A stretch of DNA of 64,000 nt from Roseobacter sp. MED193 (GTDB taxonomy: Bacteria > Pseudomonadota > Alphaproteobacteria > Rhodobacterales > Rhodobacteraceae): contig NZ_CH902583.1 in the NCBI RefSeq assembly GCF_000152965.1, positions 3,415,694 through 3,479,693 on the forward strand, read 5' to 3'. The first letter of the stretch is position 1. The number at the start of each line of letters is the position of its first letter. Positions 26,301 to 34,685 of the stretch are shown here, piece by piece. The position numbers and the translations under genes are program-made. A model generated the notes under the pieces. It was not told the DNA's origin and did not search any database. It saw only the letters and a list, made by a program, of their open reading frames with translations.

Positions 26301-27281
26301 ATGACACCATTTATTACCCGAGCTGCAACCGCACTTGGCATCCTGTCGGCAAGCGCCTTTGCCGCCGCAGCCGAAAACTGCGCCGACCGTGGCGCGCTGG
26401 ATGAACTTTATTGCGACGCCAACGGCGATCTGGTTGCGGATACGCCTACCGATCCAGCAGAGCTGCGCAATCCAGATACGCTGGTTTTTGCCTATACCCC
26501 GGTCGAGGATCCAGCGGTTTATGCAGACATCTGGGCCCCCTTCATTACCCACATGGAAGAGGTGACTGGAAAGAATGTACAGTTTTTTGCTGTGCAATCG
26601 AACTCTGCCGAAGTTGAGGCCATGCGGTCTGGCCGCCTGCATGTGGCGGGCTTTTCCACCGGGCCAACCCCCTTTGCTGTGAACCTCGCAGGGGCTGTGC
26701 CCTTTGCGATCATGGGGGCTGAGGATGGCCAGTTTGGCTACAAGCTGCAGGTTTTCACCCAGGCAGACAGCGATATCAAGGAAGTGAAAGACCTGGCGGG
26801 CCGCCGTGTGGCACATACCTCGCCGACCTCGAACTCCGGTAACCAAGCACCACGTGCCTTGTTCCCAGGTCTGGGTATCGAACCCGATAAAGACTACGAA
26901 GTGACCTATTCTGGCTCCCACGACCAATCCATGCTGGGCGTTGTAGCAGGTGACTATGACGCAGCGCCTGTGGCCTCAGAAGTGGTCGAACGCATGGCTG
27001 AGCGTGGTCTATATGATGCTGAGGATGTACGCATGATCTGGGAGAGCGATCCCTTCCCAACCACATCCTTCAACCTTGCACATAATCTGGACCCCGCGCT
27101 GGCGGAGAAGATCAAAGAGGCCTTCTTTACCTTTGATTTCGCCGGTACGAAGCTGGGTGACGAATTCTCGGGCGTGAGCAAATTCATTCCAATCACCTAC
27201 CAGGATCAGTGGGCGGTTATCCGTCAGATCCAGAAATCCAACGGTGTGGAATATACCCCACAAGGGCTTGCTGGAAAGTAA
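26301..27281 (+). CDS. phnD: Phosphonate/phosphate-ester ABC transporter substrate-binding protein
   Basis: ATG 26301 follows GGGAGGAAACC and starts a signal peptide (MTPFITRAATALGILSASAF, cleavage near AAA-ENC). A codon further upstream at 26223 gives no plausible leader. The 326-residue product matches PhnD: the LVFAYTPVEDPAVYADIWAP opening, the FFAVQSNSAEVEAMRSGRL block, and SGSHDQSMLGVVAGDYDAA that lines the phosphonate site. It binds phosphonate-type anions in the periplasm and delivers them to PhnE/PhnC. An attenuator-like hairpin follows. Confidence 0.92.
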   Translation: MTPFITRAATALGILSASAFAAAAENCADRGALDELYCDANGDLVADTPTDPAELRNPDTLVFAYTPVEDPAVYADIWAPFITHMEEVTGKNVQFFAVQSNSAEVEAMRSGRLHVAGFSTGPTPFAVNLAGAVPFAIMGAEDGQFGYKLQVFTQADSDIKEVKDLAGRRVAHTSPTSNSGNQAPRALFPGLGIEPDKDYEVTYSGSHDQSMLGVVAGDYDAAPVASEVVERMAERGLYDAEDVRMIWESDPFPTTSFNLAHNLDPALAEKIKEAFFTFDFAGTKLGDEFSGVSKFIPITYQDQWAVIRQIQKSNGVEYTPQGLAGK

Positions 27282-27299
27282 CCAGATCCCCGCAAACAC

Positions 27300-27334
27300 C
27301 CCGGACAGCGCCTGCCGTTGTCCGGGACCTTTTT
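27300..27334 (+). terminator. Intrinsic-terminator-like attenuator between phnD and phnC
   Basis: CCCGGACA (27300-27307) pairs with TGTCCGGG (27319-27326), an 8-bp stem with an 11-nt loop. Five T's follow at 27330-27334. Partial termination here would make more binding protein than transporter. Confidence 0.65.
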
Positions 27335-27402
27335 CCAGACTTGCGCGTCATTTCATGGTGCGCACGCCATAGGCATGGCTGGGCCATGCCCGAGGATCCC
27401 CA

Positions 27403-28176
27403 ATGCTAAAAATCTCAAAATTGACCAAACGATACGGTGCCGGTGATCCGGTGCTCAAGGAGCTGGATCTGACCGTCGAAGGCGATCAATTGACTTCCGT
27501 TATCGGCTCCTCTGGGGCGGGCAAGAGCACGCTCTTGCGCTGTATCAATCGGCTGGTTGAGCCGACATCCGGTTCAGTCGAGCTGAACGGCACCGAGTTC
27601 ACCACGCTGACCCGCCGCGAGTTGCGCAGCGCGCGCCGCCGCATTGGCATGGTCTTTCAGAGCTTCAATCTGATCGACCGGCTGACGGTGATGGAAAACG
27701 TTCAGTCGGGCCGTTTGGGGTATATCTCGACCTGGGCGGCGCTGACCCGCCGCTATCCGCGCGACGACATCCGCCATGCCTATGAGCTGATGGAGCGCGT
27801 TGGCATCGCCCATTACGCAGATAAACGCGCAGACGAGCTGTCGGGTGGTGAACGCCAACGGGTTGGTGTGGTGCGGGCCTTGATGCAACGGCCAGAAATC
27901 CTATTGGCGGATGAGCCCACGGCCTCTTTGGATCCTAAGACCTCTGAGCAGATCATGTCACTGCTGCGCGATTTGGCCTCAGAACTGAAACTGCCGGTGA
28001 TCATCAACATCCATAACGTGACCGAAGCCAAGGAATACAGCGATCGCATCGTCGGCATGCGCTACGGGCGTATCATTTTTGATGACCAGCCGGGAAAGCT
28101 GGACAAGCAAGAAATGGATGAAATCTATGCCGGAGTTCCCGCCATGGACCGCGCCGAAGTCGGGGCTGTCGCATGA
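27403..28176 (+). CDS. phnC: Phosphonate-type ABC transporter ATP-binding protein
   Basis: The protein has 257 residues with Walker A GSSGAGKST, Q-loop VFQSFNLIDRLT, signature LSGGERQRVGV and Walker B ILLADEPTASLD. It matches PhnC in length and in the NIHNV switch region. It energises uptake with two PhnE subunits. Its stop overlaps the next start by 4 bp. Confidence 0.93.
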   Translation: MLKISKLTKRYGAGDPVLKELDLTVEGDQLTSVIGSSGAGKSTLLRCINRLVEPTSGSVELNGTEFTTLTRRELRSARRRIGMVFQSFNLIDRLTVMENVQSGRLGYISTWAALTRRYPRDDIRHAYELMERVGIAHYADKRADELSGGERQRVGVVRALMQRPEILLADEPTASLDPKTSEQIMSLLRDLASELKLPVIINIHNVTEAKEYSDRIVGMRYGRIIFDDQPGKLDKQEMDEIYAGVPAMDRAEVGAVA

Positions 28177-28967
28177 GCACGCAAAGAACGACCTGGCGCA
28201 AACCTCCCTTTATCAAAAATCCGACACTTCGCTATGGGCTCTATGCAGCCATTGCCATCTACGTGGTTGTCACCCTGATCACTTTGCCTATCGACTGGGA
28301 CCGTGTCTCTGACGGGATGCGGCGGGCGCAGCGCATTTTCAACGGGGCTTTTCCGCCAAACTTTGAACGCTCTGGTCTGTTGATCGACGGCTTTCTGGAA
28401 AGCCTGAAGATTGCCATTCTGGCAACTGTGGGCGGTATTGCGCTTTCGGTGCCTTTGGCATTCATGGCAGCGCGCAATATCGCAATCAAGCCGATCTATT
28501 TTCTGGGGCGCGGCATCATCATCGTTGCGCGCAGCTTTCATCCGGTGATTGTTGCCATCATTTTTGTGAAGGCGGTAGGGTTTGGCCCCTTTGCAGGTGC
28601 GCTGACGCTGGTGGTGTACTCCATTGGTTTTGTAGCAAAACTCTTGGCAGAACGGATTGAGGAGATCGACTTTGGTCAAGTTGAAGCGATGCGCTCGGTT
28701 GGAGCGGGCTTTTTGTCCACCTTGGTCTATGCGGTTGTGCCGCAGATCATGCCGCGGCTCGTGGGCCTAGGCATCTACCAGCTGGACAGCAATCTTCGGG
28801 CTTCTGCGGTGGTTGGTATTGTTGGGGCAGGCGGCATTGGGGCCACCCTAGCCAATGCCTTTGGCCGCTATGACTATGATTTTGCCCTTGCCATCACCAT
28901 GGTCATTGTTGGCGTCATTCTGGTGTCAGAGGCCGTGAGCGGATTTATCAGAAAGCGGATCGCATGA
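28173..28967 (+). CDS. phnE: Phosphonate-type ABC transporter permease (first copy)
   Basis: The protein has 264 residues with TM1 at about 23-45 and a BPD_transp_1 domain whose EAA loop reads ERIEEIDFGQVEAMRSVGAG. The C-terminal helices contain AVVGIVGAGGIGATLANAF, the family mark. It pairs with the following paralogue, giving a heterodimeric channel. It overlaps both neighbours by 4 bp. Confidence 0.93.
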   Translation: MSTQRTTWRKPPFIKNPTLRYGLYAAIAIYVVVTLITLPIDWDRVSDGMRRAQRIFNGAFPPNFERSGLLIDGFLESLKIAILATVGGIALSVPLAFMAARNIAIKPIYFLGRGIIIVARSFHPVIVAIIFVKAVGFGPFAGALTLVVYSIGFVAKLLAERIEEIDFGQVEAMRSVGAGFLSTLVYAVVPQIMPRLVGLGIYQLDSNLRASAVVGIVGAGGIGATLANAFGRYDYDFALAITMVIVGVILVSEAVSGFIRKRIA

Positions 28968-29776
28968 TGAACACTCAACCCTTGCAGCAGACCCTTGATC
29001 ACTGGTCCCGCTTCACGCTGCGCCAACGCATGATGCGCTATGGCGGCTTGATGTTAACCCTATTGATCGTGGCCTGGGCCCTCAGCAGTATTGATGTGAT
29101 CTGGGAGTGGGTCTGGGACGCGCCGACACAGATGGGCGATCTTTTTGGCCGGATGATGCCACCGGACCCCAGCAATCTGCCGTCGATCCTAGAGGCCATC
29201 TGGCAGACGGTAAACATCGCCACATTGGCCACGATGTTTGCGGTCGTGGTCTCGCTGCCGGTCGCCTATATTTCCGCGCAGAACACCACCCCGAACCAGG
29301 TGACCCTATGGATTGGACGCTTCATCCTGGTGTCGTCCCGCTCGGTCAATACCATCATCTGGGCGCTGCTCTTTGTCGCGATCTTTGGCCCCGGCATTGT
29401 TGCGGGCATCGTCGCCATCATGTTTCGATCGATCGGTTTTCTGGGCAAATTGCTTGGCGAGGCCATCGAAGAAATTGATCAGAAGCCGGTTGAGGCCCTA
29501 GAGGCCTGCGGGGCGTCCCGTTTCAAGATTGTGCTCTACGCCATCGTGCCCCAGGTCATGCCCGCCTTTTTTGCAGTTGCGATCCTGCGCTGGGATATCA
29601 ACCTGCGTGAGTCAACCGTGCTGGGACTGGTGGGCGCGGGCGGCATCGGCATGATCCTACAGGGTGCCATCGATACCTTTAACTGGCCCGAGGTTTCCAT
29701 GGTCTTGCTCACCATTCTTGCACTTGTTGTCTTTGGTGAGGTGGTTTCTTCTTACATGCGCAAGAAAATCCTATAA
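28964..29776 (+). CDS. phnE: Phosphonate-type ABC transporter permease (second copy)
   Basis: This 270-residue PhnE paralogue has TM1 at about 27-47, EAA loop EAIEEIDQKPVEALEACGAS and the STVLGLVGAGGIGM signature. Two adjacent phnE genes are a common arrangement in alphaproteobacteria. A 9-bp-stem hairpin follows the stop codon. Confidence 0.93.
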   Translation: MMNTQPLQQTLDHWSRFTLRQRMMRYGGLMLTLLIVAWALSSIDVIWEWVWDAPTQMGDLFGRMMPPDPSNLPSILEAIWQTVNIATLATMFAVVVSLPVAYISAQNTTPNQVTLWIGRFILVSSRSVNTIIWALLFVAIFGPGIVAGIVAIMFRSIGFLGKLLGEAIEEIDQKPVEALEACGASRFKIVLYAIVPQVMPAFFAVAILRWDINLRESTVLGLVGAGGIGMILQGAIDTFNWPEVSMVLLTILALVVFGEVVSSYMRKKIL

Positions 29777-29783
29777 ACCTTCC

Positions 29784-29806
29784 GGCGGCCAGCGAGCCTG
29801 GCCGCC
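29784..29806 (+). terminator. Hairpin after phnE
   Basis: GGCGGCCAG (29784-29792) pairs perfectly with CTGGCCGCC (29798-29806) around a 5-nt loop. No T-run follows, so it may stabilise the upstream mRNA or partly terminate before the HAD gene. Confidence 0.5.
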
Positions 29807-29834
29807 AAGGCGTTCTTTGACAGGGCCGAACAAT

Positions 29835-30737
29835 ATGATCGACACCAAATGGGCCTTTCAACGCTATGAAAGCCTGCGCGCGGCCTTGCCCGCTGCTCAA
29901 TTTCCTCTGACCTCCCGCTCCGGGCTGGATCTGAGCGATACCACAGCAGACTATGACGCCTATATTCTGGATGCCTTTGGTGTTTTGAACAGGGGCGAAA
30001 CTGCCATCGAAGGCGCGGTGGAGCGCATGGCTGCGCTGCGCGCTCTGGGCAAGCGGCTGATCGTTCTTACTAATGCCGCCAGCTATACGCGCGCCGAAAT
30101 TCTGGCAAAATACCACCGGCTCGGTTTTGATTTCGACGCTACTGAGGTGGTCTCCAGCCGCGATGTCGCCTTTGCCAATCTGCCGCAATTGCCGGGCTCA
30201 CAGGTATGGGGGGCTGCCGCGGCCTTTGGCGATGACTTTAGCGACGCGCCTGTCTCTGCGCGGGTTGCCCATTTGGCGGAAAATCCTGACCTGCTGCACA
30301 GCGCCGGAGGGATACTGCTACTGTCGTCTGCCCGCTGGAGCGAGTCAAACACCGCTGCCGTGGTGCAGGCGTTGCAGGACCGTCCAAGGCCATTGGTTGT
30401 CGCCAACCCGGACTTGGTTGCCCCACGCGAGGAGGGCCTGTCCTTGGAGCCGGGGCTGATTGCACATGACATCATTGCTAAAACGGGCCTGCGGGCTGAA
30501 TTCTTTGGCAAACCCTATGGCAATGCCTTTGAGGTTGCTCTGGACCGCCTAACGGGTATCCCCCGCCATCGCATTGCCATGGTTGGGGACACGCTACATA
30601 CGGATGTTTTAGGCGGAGCCGCTGCTGGCATCGGGACTATTCTGGTAACGGATCACGGTCTGTTTCGCGGCCACGAGATCGCGCCTTTCATTCGCAGCTC
30701 CGCCATCCGCCCTGATTGGGTGGTTACAACGACCTAA
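29835..30737 (+). CDS. HAD-superfamily (class IIA) phosphatase
   Basis: Starting at ATG 29835 (MIDTKWAF), the protein has 300 residues. HAD motif I is YILDAFGVLNRG, motif II VLTNAAS, motif III the Lys in FGKPYGNAF and motif IV MVGDTLHTDVLGG. A type-IIA cap lies between motifs II and III. Class IIA enzymes dephosphorylate small phosphate esters such as glycerol phosphate, phosphoglycolate or nitrophenyl phosphate. Directly behind a phnDCEE importer it could release phosphate from the imported ester. This is inference from position. Confidence 0.88.
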   Translation: MIDTKWAFQRYESLRAALPAAQFPLTSRSGLDLSDTTADYDAYILDAFGVLNRGETAIEGAVERMAALRALGKRLIVLTNAASYTRAEILAKYHRLGFDFDATEVVSSRDVAFANLPQLPGSQVWGAAAAFGDDFSDAPVSARVAHLAENPDLLHSAGGILLLSSARWSESNTAAVVQALQDRPRPLVVANPDLVAPREEGLSLEPGLIAHDIIAKTGLRAEFFGKPYGNAFEVALDRLTGIPRHRIAMVGDTLHTDVLGGAAAGIGTILVTDHGLFRGHEIAPFIRSSAIRPDWVVTTT

Positions 30738-30786
30738 CGGCGTTGTTGCCTGTCTGGGGCCAGCCGATACCGAATGCTGTGGGAAC

Positions 30787-31794
30787 TTACGAAAACCGGT
30801 TCTGCGCCAGTGTTTCTCTGGGAGAGCAGCCGAATTCCTTTCGGTAGGCAATAGAAAACCGGCCAAGATGAAAGAAGCCGGCTTCATAGGCGATGCCGCT
30901 GACTAGGGTGTCTTTGGGGTGAGACTGTGCCAGCATATGCGCATGGTTCAGACGTTGCCGTTGTACAAATCCAATGGGCGTACAGCCAAAGCTCTGTTGG
31001 AAACTCAGTTGCAAACTGCGAATGCTACAGCCCGCGGCAGCCGCGATCTGGGCGACGGTGATTGGCTCCGTAAGGTTCTCCAGGATATAGGCGCGCGCGC
31101 GACTGATCTGTGGCGAAGACACGCTTGGCTGGGCCTGTGTCAAAATATGATGGATCGTGCTGGGTTGGGCCATCAGGAAGCCCGCGATCAGATCCTCTTC
31201 GAACAGGGCTTGGTGCTTGTGCTGGATGTCTCCGAACGCGCCTTTTTGGTCAGCAACGGCGACGGCAGCCTGGAATTTTCTTTCCCAGTTTTTCAGCGCG
31301 GGTGATTCCAGCCGAACCTCGGGATCAAAGACGATGGGATGAGAGAGCGATTGCCCCAAGAGACGCTCAGCCGTTTGGTGCAACGCGGTGGCATCGATTT
31401 GAAGCAACAATTTTTCGCAGCCCCCATACCAGATCATATGGGTGTCACGCGTTGGATTGAGGACCGTTCCGGTCCGCTGTGTCGCCTCTACGGTTTTGCG
31501 CCCATTGCGGACCTTGGCAGTTCCAACCAACGGGATTTGCACGAGATAAAAATCGGTCAGCTCACCAGGATTGATCGTCACATCACAGCCATATCGCATA
31601 TAATTCAGCGATAGGCTTTGACCTTCGGCATGATTATGGCAGGCGTCAAATGTGTCGCGAAAGGGGCCTGGAATCAGGTCGTGATCGCAATATTGCTTTG
31701 CCACCGAGGCACGCGCAAGTTCCACGTCAGTTGAATGCAACAGGCGGTGCCCACACAGCGGATCAGCCGATTTCCTTAAGAATACAGGTGCCAT
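30787..31794 (-). CDS. AraC-family transcriptional regulator
   Basis: Starting at ATG 31794 (MAPVFLRKSADP), the protein has 335 residues. The N-terminal part resembles the AraC-binding-like domain 14 (FRDTFDACHNHAEGQSLSLNYMRYG). The C-terminal 100 residues form the AraC double helix-turn-helix (ITVAQIAAAAGCSIRSLQLS, then GIAYEAGFFHLGRFSIAYRK). It is divergent from the cupin-monooxygenase pair and probably activates it. A GTG 39 bases upstream is an unlikely alternative start. Confidence 0.92.
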   Translation of the reverse strand: MAPVFLRKSADPLCGHRLLHSTDVELARASVAKQYCDHDLIPGPFRDTFDACHNHAEGQSLSLNYMRYGCDVTINPGELTDFYLVQIPLVGTAKVRNGRKTVEATQRTGTVLNPTRDTHMIWYGGCEKLLLQIDATALHQTAERLLGQSLSHPIVFDPEVRLESPALKNWERKFQAAVAVADQKGAFGDIQHKHQALFEEDLIAGFLMAQPSTIHHILTQAQPSVSSPQISRARAYILENLTEPITVAQIAAAAGCSIRSLQLSFQQSFGCTPIGFVQRQRLNHAHMLAQSHPKDTLVSGIAYEAGFFHLGRFSIAYRKEFGCSPRETLAQNRFS

Positions 31795-31929
31795 GCACAG
31801 AAGCCTAAAAAGTTTTAAACTTAAAGCAAGCACTTTCGAGAATGCACTTTCTTGCGCAATTTGGACAAAGCAAACCGCGATGGCGCACTAGGCTGTTTGT
31901 GACATTCTGTCATAACAGGGAAAAAGCAC

Positions 31930-32391
31930 ATGAAAGAAACAGCTGGAGTTACGTCAACTGACACAGGGCTTGAAGGCGTCGCTTGGAACGTCGTGGGCCA
32001 TATTTATACCCCAAAACTGCACTCGGATAATGCGATGATCTGGCACGCCGTAGTGCCTGCTGAGACCTTTGTACCGCCACATGTTCACCCAACGCAGGAT
32101 GAATGGATCCTGGTGATCGAAGGCCATCTAGAGGTGGACTTTGGATATGAACAAGGCAACGTCCAACCCAACAAAGCTGGGCCGGGTGATTTGATCCGAA
32201 TGCCAATGGGTCTGGCACACGGGGTTTTCAACCGATCAGGTGCTGAGGCCAAATGCGTCTTTGGCGTCGCGCCCTCGCGCAAGCTTTATGATCTTTTCTG
32301 CGCCTTGGATGGCGTGACCGATCCTGAGGAACTGGTCCGCCTGTCAGCCCTGCATGAGGTTGATTTCCTGCCGCCGCCCCCAGAGGCGTAA
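31930..32391 (+). CDS. Cupin-domain protein
   Basis: This 153-residue protein is a single cupin barrel. Motif 1 is PPHVHPTQDEWILVIEG, with two His and the Glu expected to hold a metal. Motif 2 is PMGLAHGVFN, with the third His. Such proteins range from dioxygenases to isomerases and storage-like binders. It sits 11 bp before a flavin monooxygenase gene, so both likely act on the same organic compound, possibly aromatic. Confidence 0.88.
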   Translation: MKETAGVTSTDTGLEGVAWNVVGHIYTPKLHSDNAMIWHAVVPAETFVPPHVHPTQDEWILVIEGHLEVDFGYEQGNVQPNKAGPGDLIRMPMGLAHGVFNRSGAEAKCVFGVAPSRKLYDLFCALDGVTDPEELVRLSALHEVDFLPPPPEA

Positions 32392-32402
32392 GGAGAGACC
32401 AC

Positions 32403-33890
32403 ATGGTTCGTAGAAAAACAGTTGCCGTCATTGGCGGCGGCGTCGCTGGCTTGGCCGCTGCCAAGGCATTTGATGAAAAAGGCCATCGGGTCATCGGGTT
32501 TGAACGCAGTCACGATTTTGGTGGGGTTTGGGAGCTGTCGCGCTCTTATCCTGGCGTTCAAACCCAAAGCCCAAAGGACCTGTATCGCTTTACTGACTTG
32601 GCGATGCCGGAGGAATATCCGCAATGGCCCAAGGGCCCGCAGGTCCATGCCTATATCCATTCCTATGCCGACAAGCATAAGCTGGGCCGTCTGTATCAGT
32701 TGAACACGGATGTGATGGGAATGGAGCGGCGCGGTGATGGCAAGCCGGGTTGGACCCTAACGCTGGAGAGTGCTGGCAGAACGCGCAAAGAGGACTTTGA
32801 TTTTGTTGCCATATGTACTGGGCAGTTCTCTTATATGAATATCATCACCCATCCTGGACAGGAAGAATTCGTCGCTCAGGGTGGGCAGGTAATGCATTCT
32901 TCGGAATACACCGATTCAGAGATTGCACGGGGTAAGCACGTGGTTGTGCTTGGTGGCTCCAAATCCTCAACCGATATTGCGGTGAATGCCGCGGATCATG
33001 GGGCCAAACAGGTGACCATGGTCTATCGCAAGAACGTTTGGCGGGTGCCCTATTTTATAGGCGGTATCAACTTCAAACACCTGCTCTACATGCGCGCGCA
33101 GGAGATGCAGTTTAACAGTTGGGGGCGCAGCCCGGTGAAGAAGCTGGTTGCAGCAGTGACCAAGCCGCTGGTCTGGGCCAATTTTCGCGGGCTGGAAGCC
33201 ATGCTGAAGCTGCAACTGGGGCTGAAGAAATGGGATATGGTGCCAGACACGCCGATCGAGAAAGAGGCCTCCTGCTCCTTACCCCTGGTCACTCCGGGCT
33301 TCTTTGAGACCCTCAAATCCGGCAAACTCAACCTCGTTCAGGGGTCGATAGATCACTATGAGGGCGACAGCGTCGTTCTGACCACTGGCGAGCGGGTTAA
33401 GTGTGATGTTTCGGTTCTGGCTGTGGGCTGGAAACTGGGCGTGCCCGTATTGCCCGACGCCTACCGCAAAAAGCTGATCGAAAGCGATGGTCAATACCGG
33501 GTCTATCGGTTGTCGGTGAACCCGGACCTGCCGGAAGTGGGGTTCGTCGGTTTCAACTCCAGTTTCTGCACCATTTTGTCGGCGGAAATGATCGCCAACT
33601 GGCTGGTGCGATTTGCAGATGGGCAACTTGCCCAGCAGCCCAGCGAGACTGAGATGAACCGAAATATCGACATGATGCTGAACTGGCGGCGAAAGGAGCG
33701 CCCAGCAGCCCAGGTCTATGGCGGCCTGTGTTCGGCACCGTTCCATTTCAAGCATTTTGATGAACTGCTTGCAGACATGGGCGCCACCAAGACAAAGCGT
33801 ACAAATCCCCTGGCTGAACAGTTCTCGTTTCCCGATGCCGACGCTTATGGCGAATTCTTAGCCTCGGCGCCCGAGTATCAGGCTGGGTAG
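32403..33890 (+). CDS. Flavin-containing monooxygenase
   Basis: This 495-residue protein starts after AAGGAG. An N-terminal FAD site VIGGGVAGLAAAKAF lies at about 7-21 and a second dinucleotide site VVVLGGSKSSTDIAVNAA, for NADPH, at about 180-197. An FMO-like fingerprint falls between them (GGQVMHSSEYTD). It should hydroxylate a small substrate or carry out Baeyer-Villiger or S/N-oxidation. The substrate is unknown. Confidence 0.9.
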   Translation: MVRRKTVAVIGGGVAGLAAAKAFDEKGHRVIGFERSHDFGGVWELSRSYPGVQTQSPKDLYRFTDLAMPEEYPQWPKGPQVHAYIHSYADKHKLGRLYQLNTDVMGMERRGDGKPGWTLTLESAGRTRKEDFDFVAICTGQFSYMNIITHPGQEEFVAQGGQVMHSSEYTDSEIARGKHVVVLGGSKSSTDIAVNAADHGAKQVTMVYRKNVWRVPYFIGGINFKHLLYMRAQEMQFNSWGRSPVKKLVAAVTKPLVWANFRGLEAMLKLQLGLKKWDMVPDTPIEKEASCSLPLVTPGFFETLKSGKLNLVQGSIDHYEGDSVVLTTGERVKCDVSVLAVGWKLGVPVLPDAYRKKLIESDGQYRVYRLSVNPDLPEVGFVGFNSSFCTILSAEMIANWLVRFADGQLAQQPSETEMNRNIDMMLNWRRKERPAAQVYGGLCSAPFHFKHFDELLADMGATKTKRTNPLAEQFSFPDADAYGEFLASAPEYQAG

Positions 33891-33917
33891 TGGATCTTAA
33901 CCACTGAGTATAGCGAC

Positions 33918-34121
33918 ATGCGCGATTGGGACGATGCGTTCAACAACATGGGGCATGTCAAAGGCTCTGATGCGCTGCCCGGTTTCTGGGCAGCGCGCGC
34001 TGCGGCCTACCGCAAGGGTTCGGTGCGGATCGACAGCGATCTTTCATATGGCGACAGCGAGCGGGAAGTATTTGATCTGATCTGGCCAGATACGCCGCCT
34101 GCTCCCTTGGGGTCTTTGTAG
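33918..34121 (+). pseudogene. Truncated N-terminus of an alpha/beta hydrolase (kynurenine-formamidase-like) gene
   Basis: A 67-codon frame (MRDWDDAFNNMGHVKGSDAL...) closely resembles the first 65-70 residues of the arylformamidase-like alpha/beta hydrolases: WDDAF near the start, then a FWAARAAAYR helix and YGDSEREVFDLIWPD just before the first core strand. It then stops. The HGG oxyanion motif, nucleophile Ser and the rest of the fold are missing. A few residues of strand-like sequence (VFVDASF) can be read in another frame just beyond the stop, then similarity ends. I read it as a decayed third gene of the cupin-monooxygenase operon. Confidence 0.65.
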
Positions 34122-34685
34122 ATGCATCGTTTTGTTTGCCTGGTTCCCCTGGGGCCTGCCGACAGGGAGGACACGAGAATTGACGCTGGTCGTGGATAGG
34201 TGGCCTATTTATCCCCTTTTGATAATGTAAATACTAAATCTTCGCGTTAGGGGTGAACCTTTCTAGTAAAAAGTTTATCCCCGGAGAGATTACCTTTGCG
34301 GGTGTTCAATAATTTTGTTCACCAAATAGGAGATAATCTGAAATCCCGCTTTCAGTACCTGTCCTTTTGAGATCCGTCAGAAACGCGAAGGCTCTCGGGA
34401 AATTGATGTAAGTATTTGCCCTGAAATATATTTTTCACATTTCGTTTCTATCATCCGGGGGGTGACGGAATTTACAGTGATAAATATGCCCGTGAGGACC
34501 GTTCGGTTTGCACCGCCAGTTCAGAAAGACGATATTTCTGTGAAATAGCCAAGTCGCTAATTTGCCCTGTTCTGGCGGTCCCATCCGATTTTGGTTAGAA
34601 GAAAAGTAATATCAGGTTATGTAAAAGAATGCACTTTATGCCTAGATGGTCTGGCAGGTGTTCTTGTGCACAAAGGAAATGACGC
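34122..34685. other. AT-richer intergenic region without a recognisable gene
   Basis: About 560 bp, visibly richer in A+T than the flanks, with frequent stops in all frames. It separates the hydrolase remnant from a hybrid kinase gene and must contain that gene's promoter. No clear repeat, RNA gene or hydrolase C-terminal remnant was seen. Confidence 0.5.
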
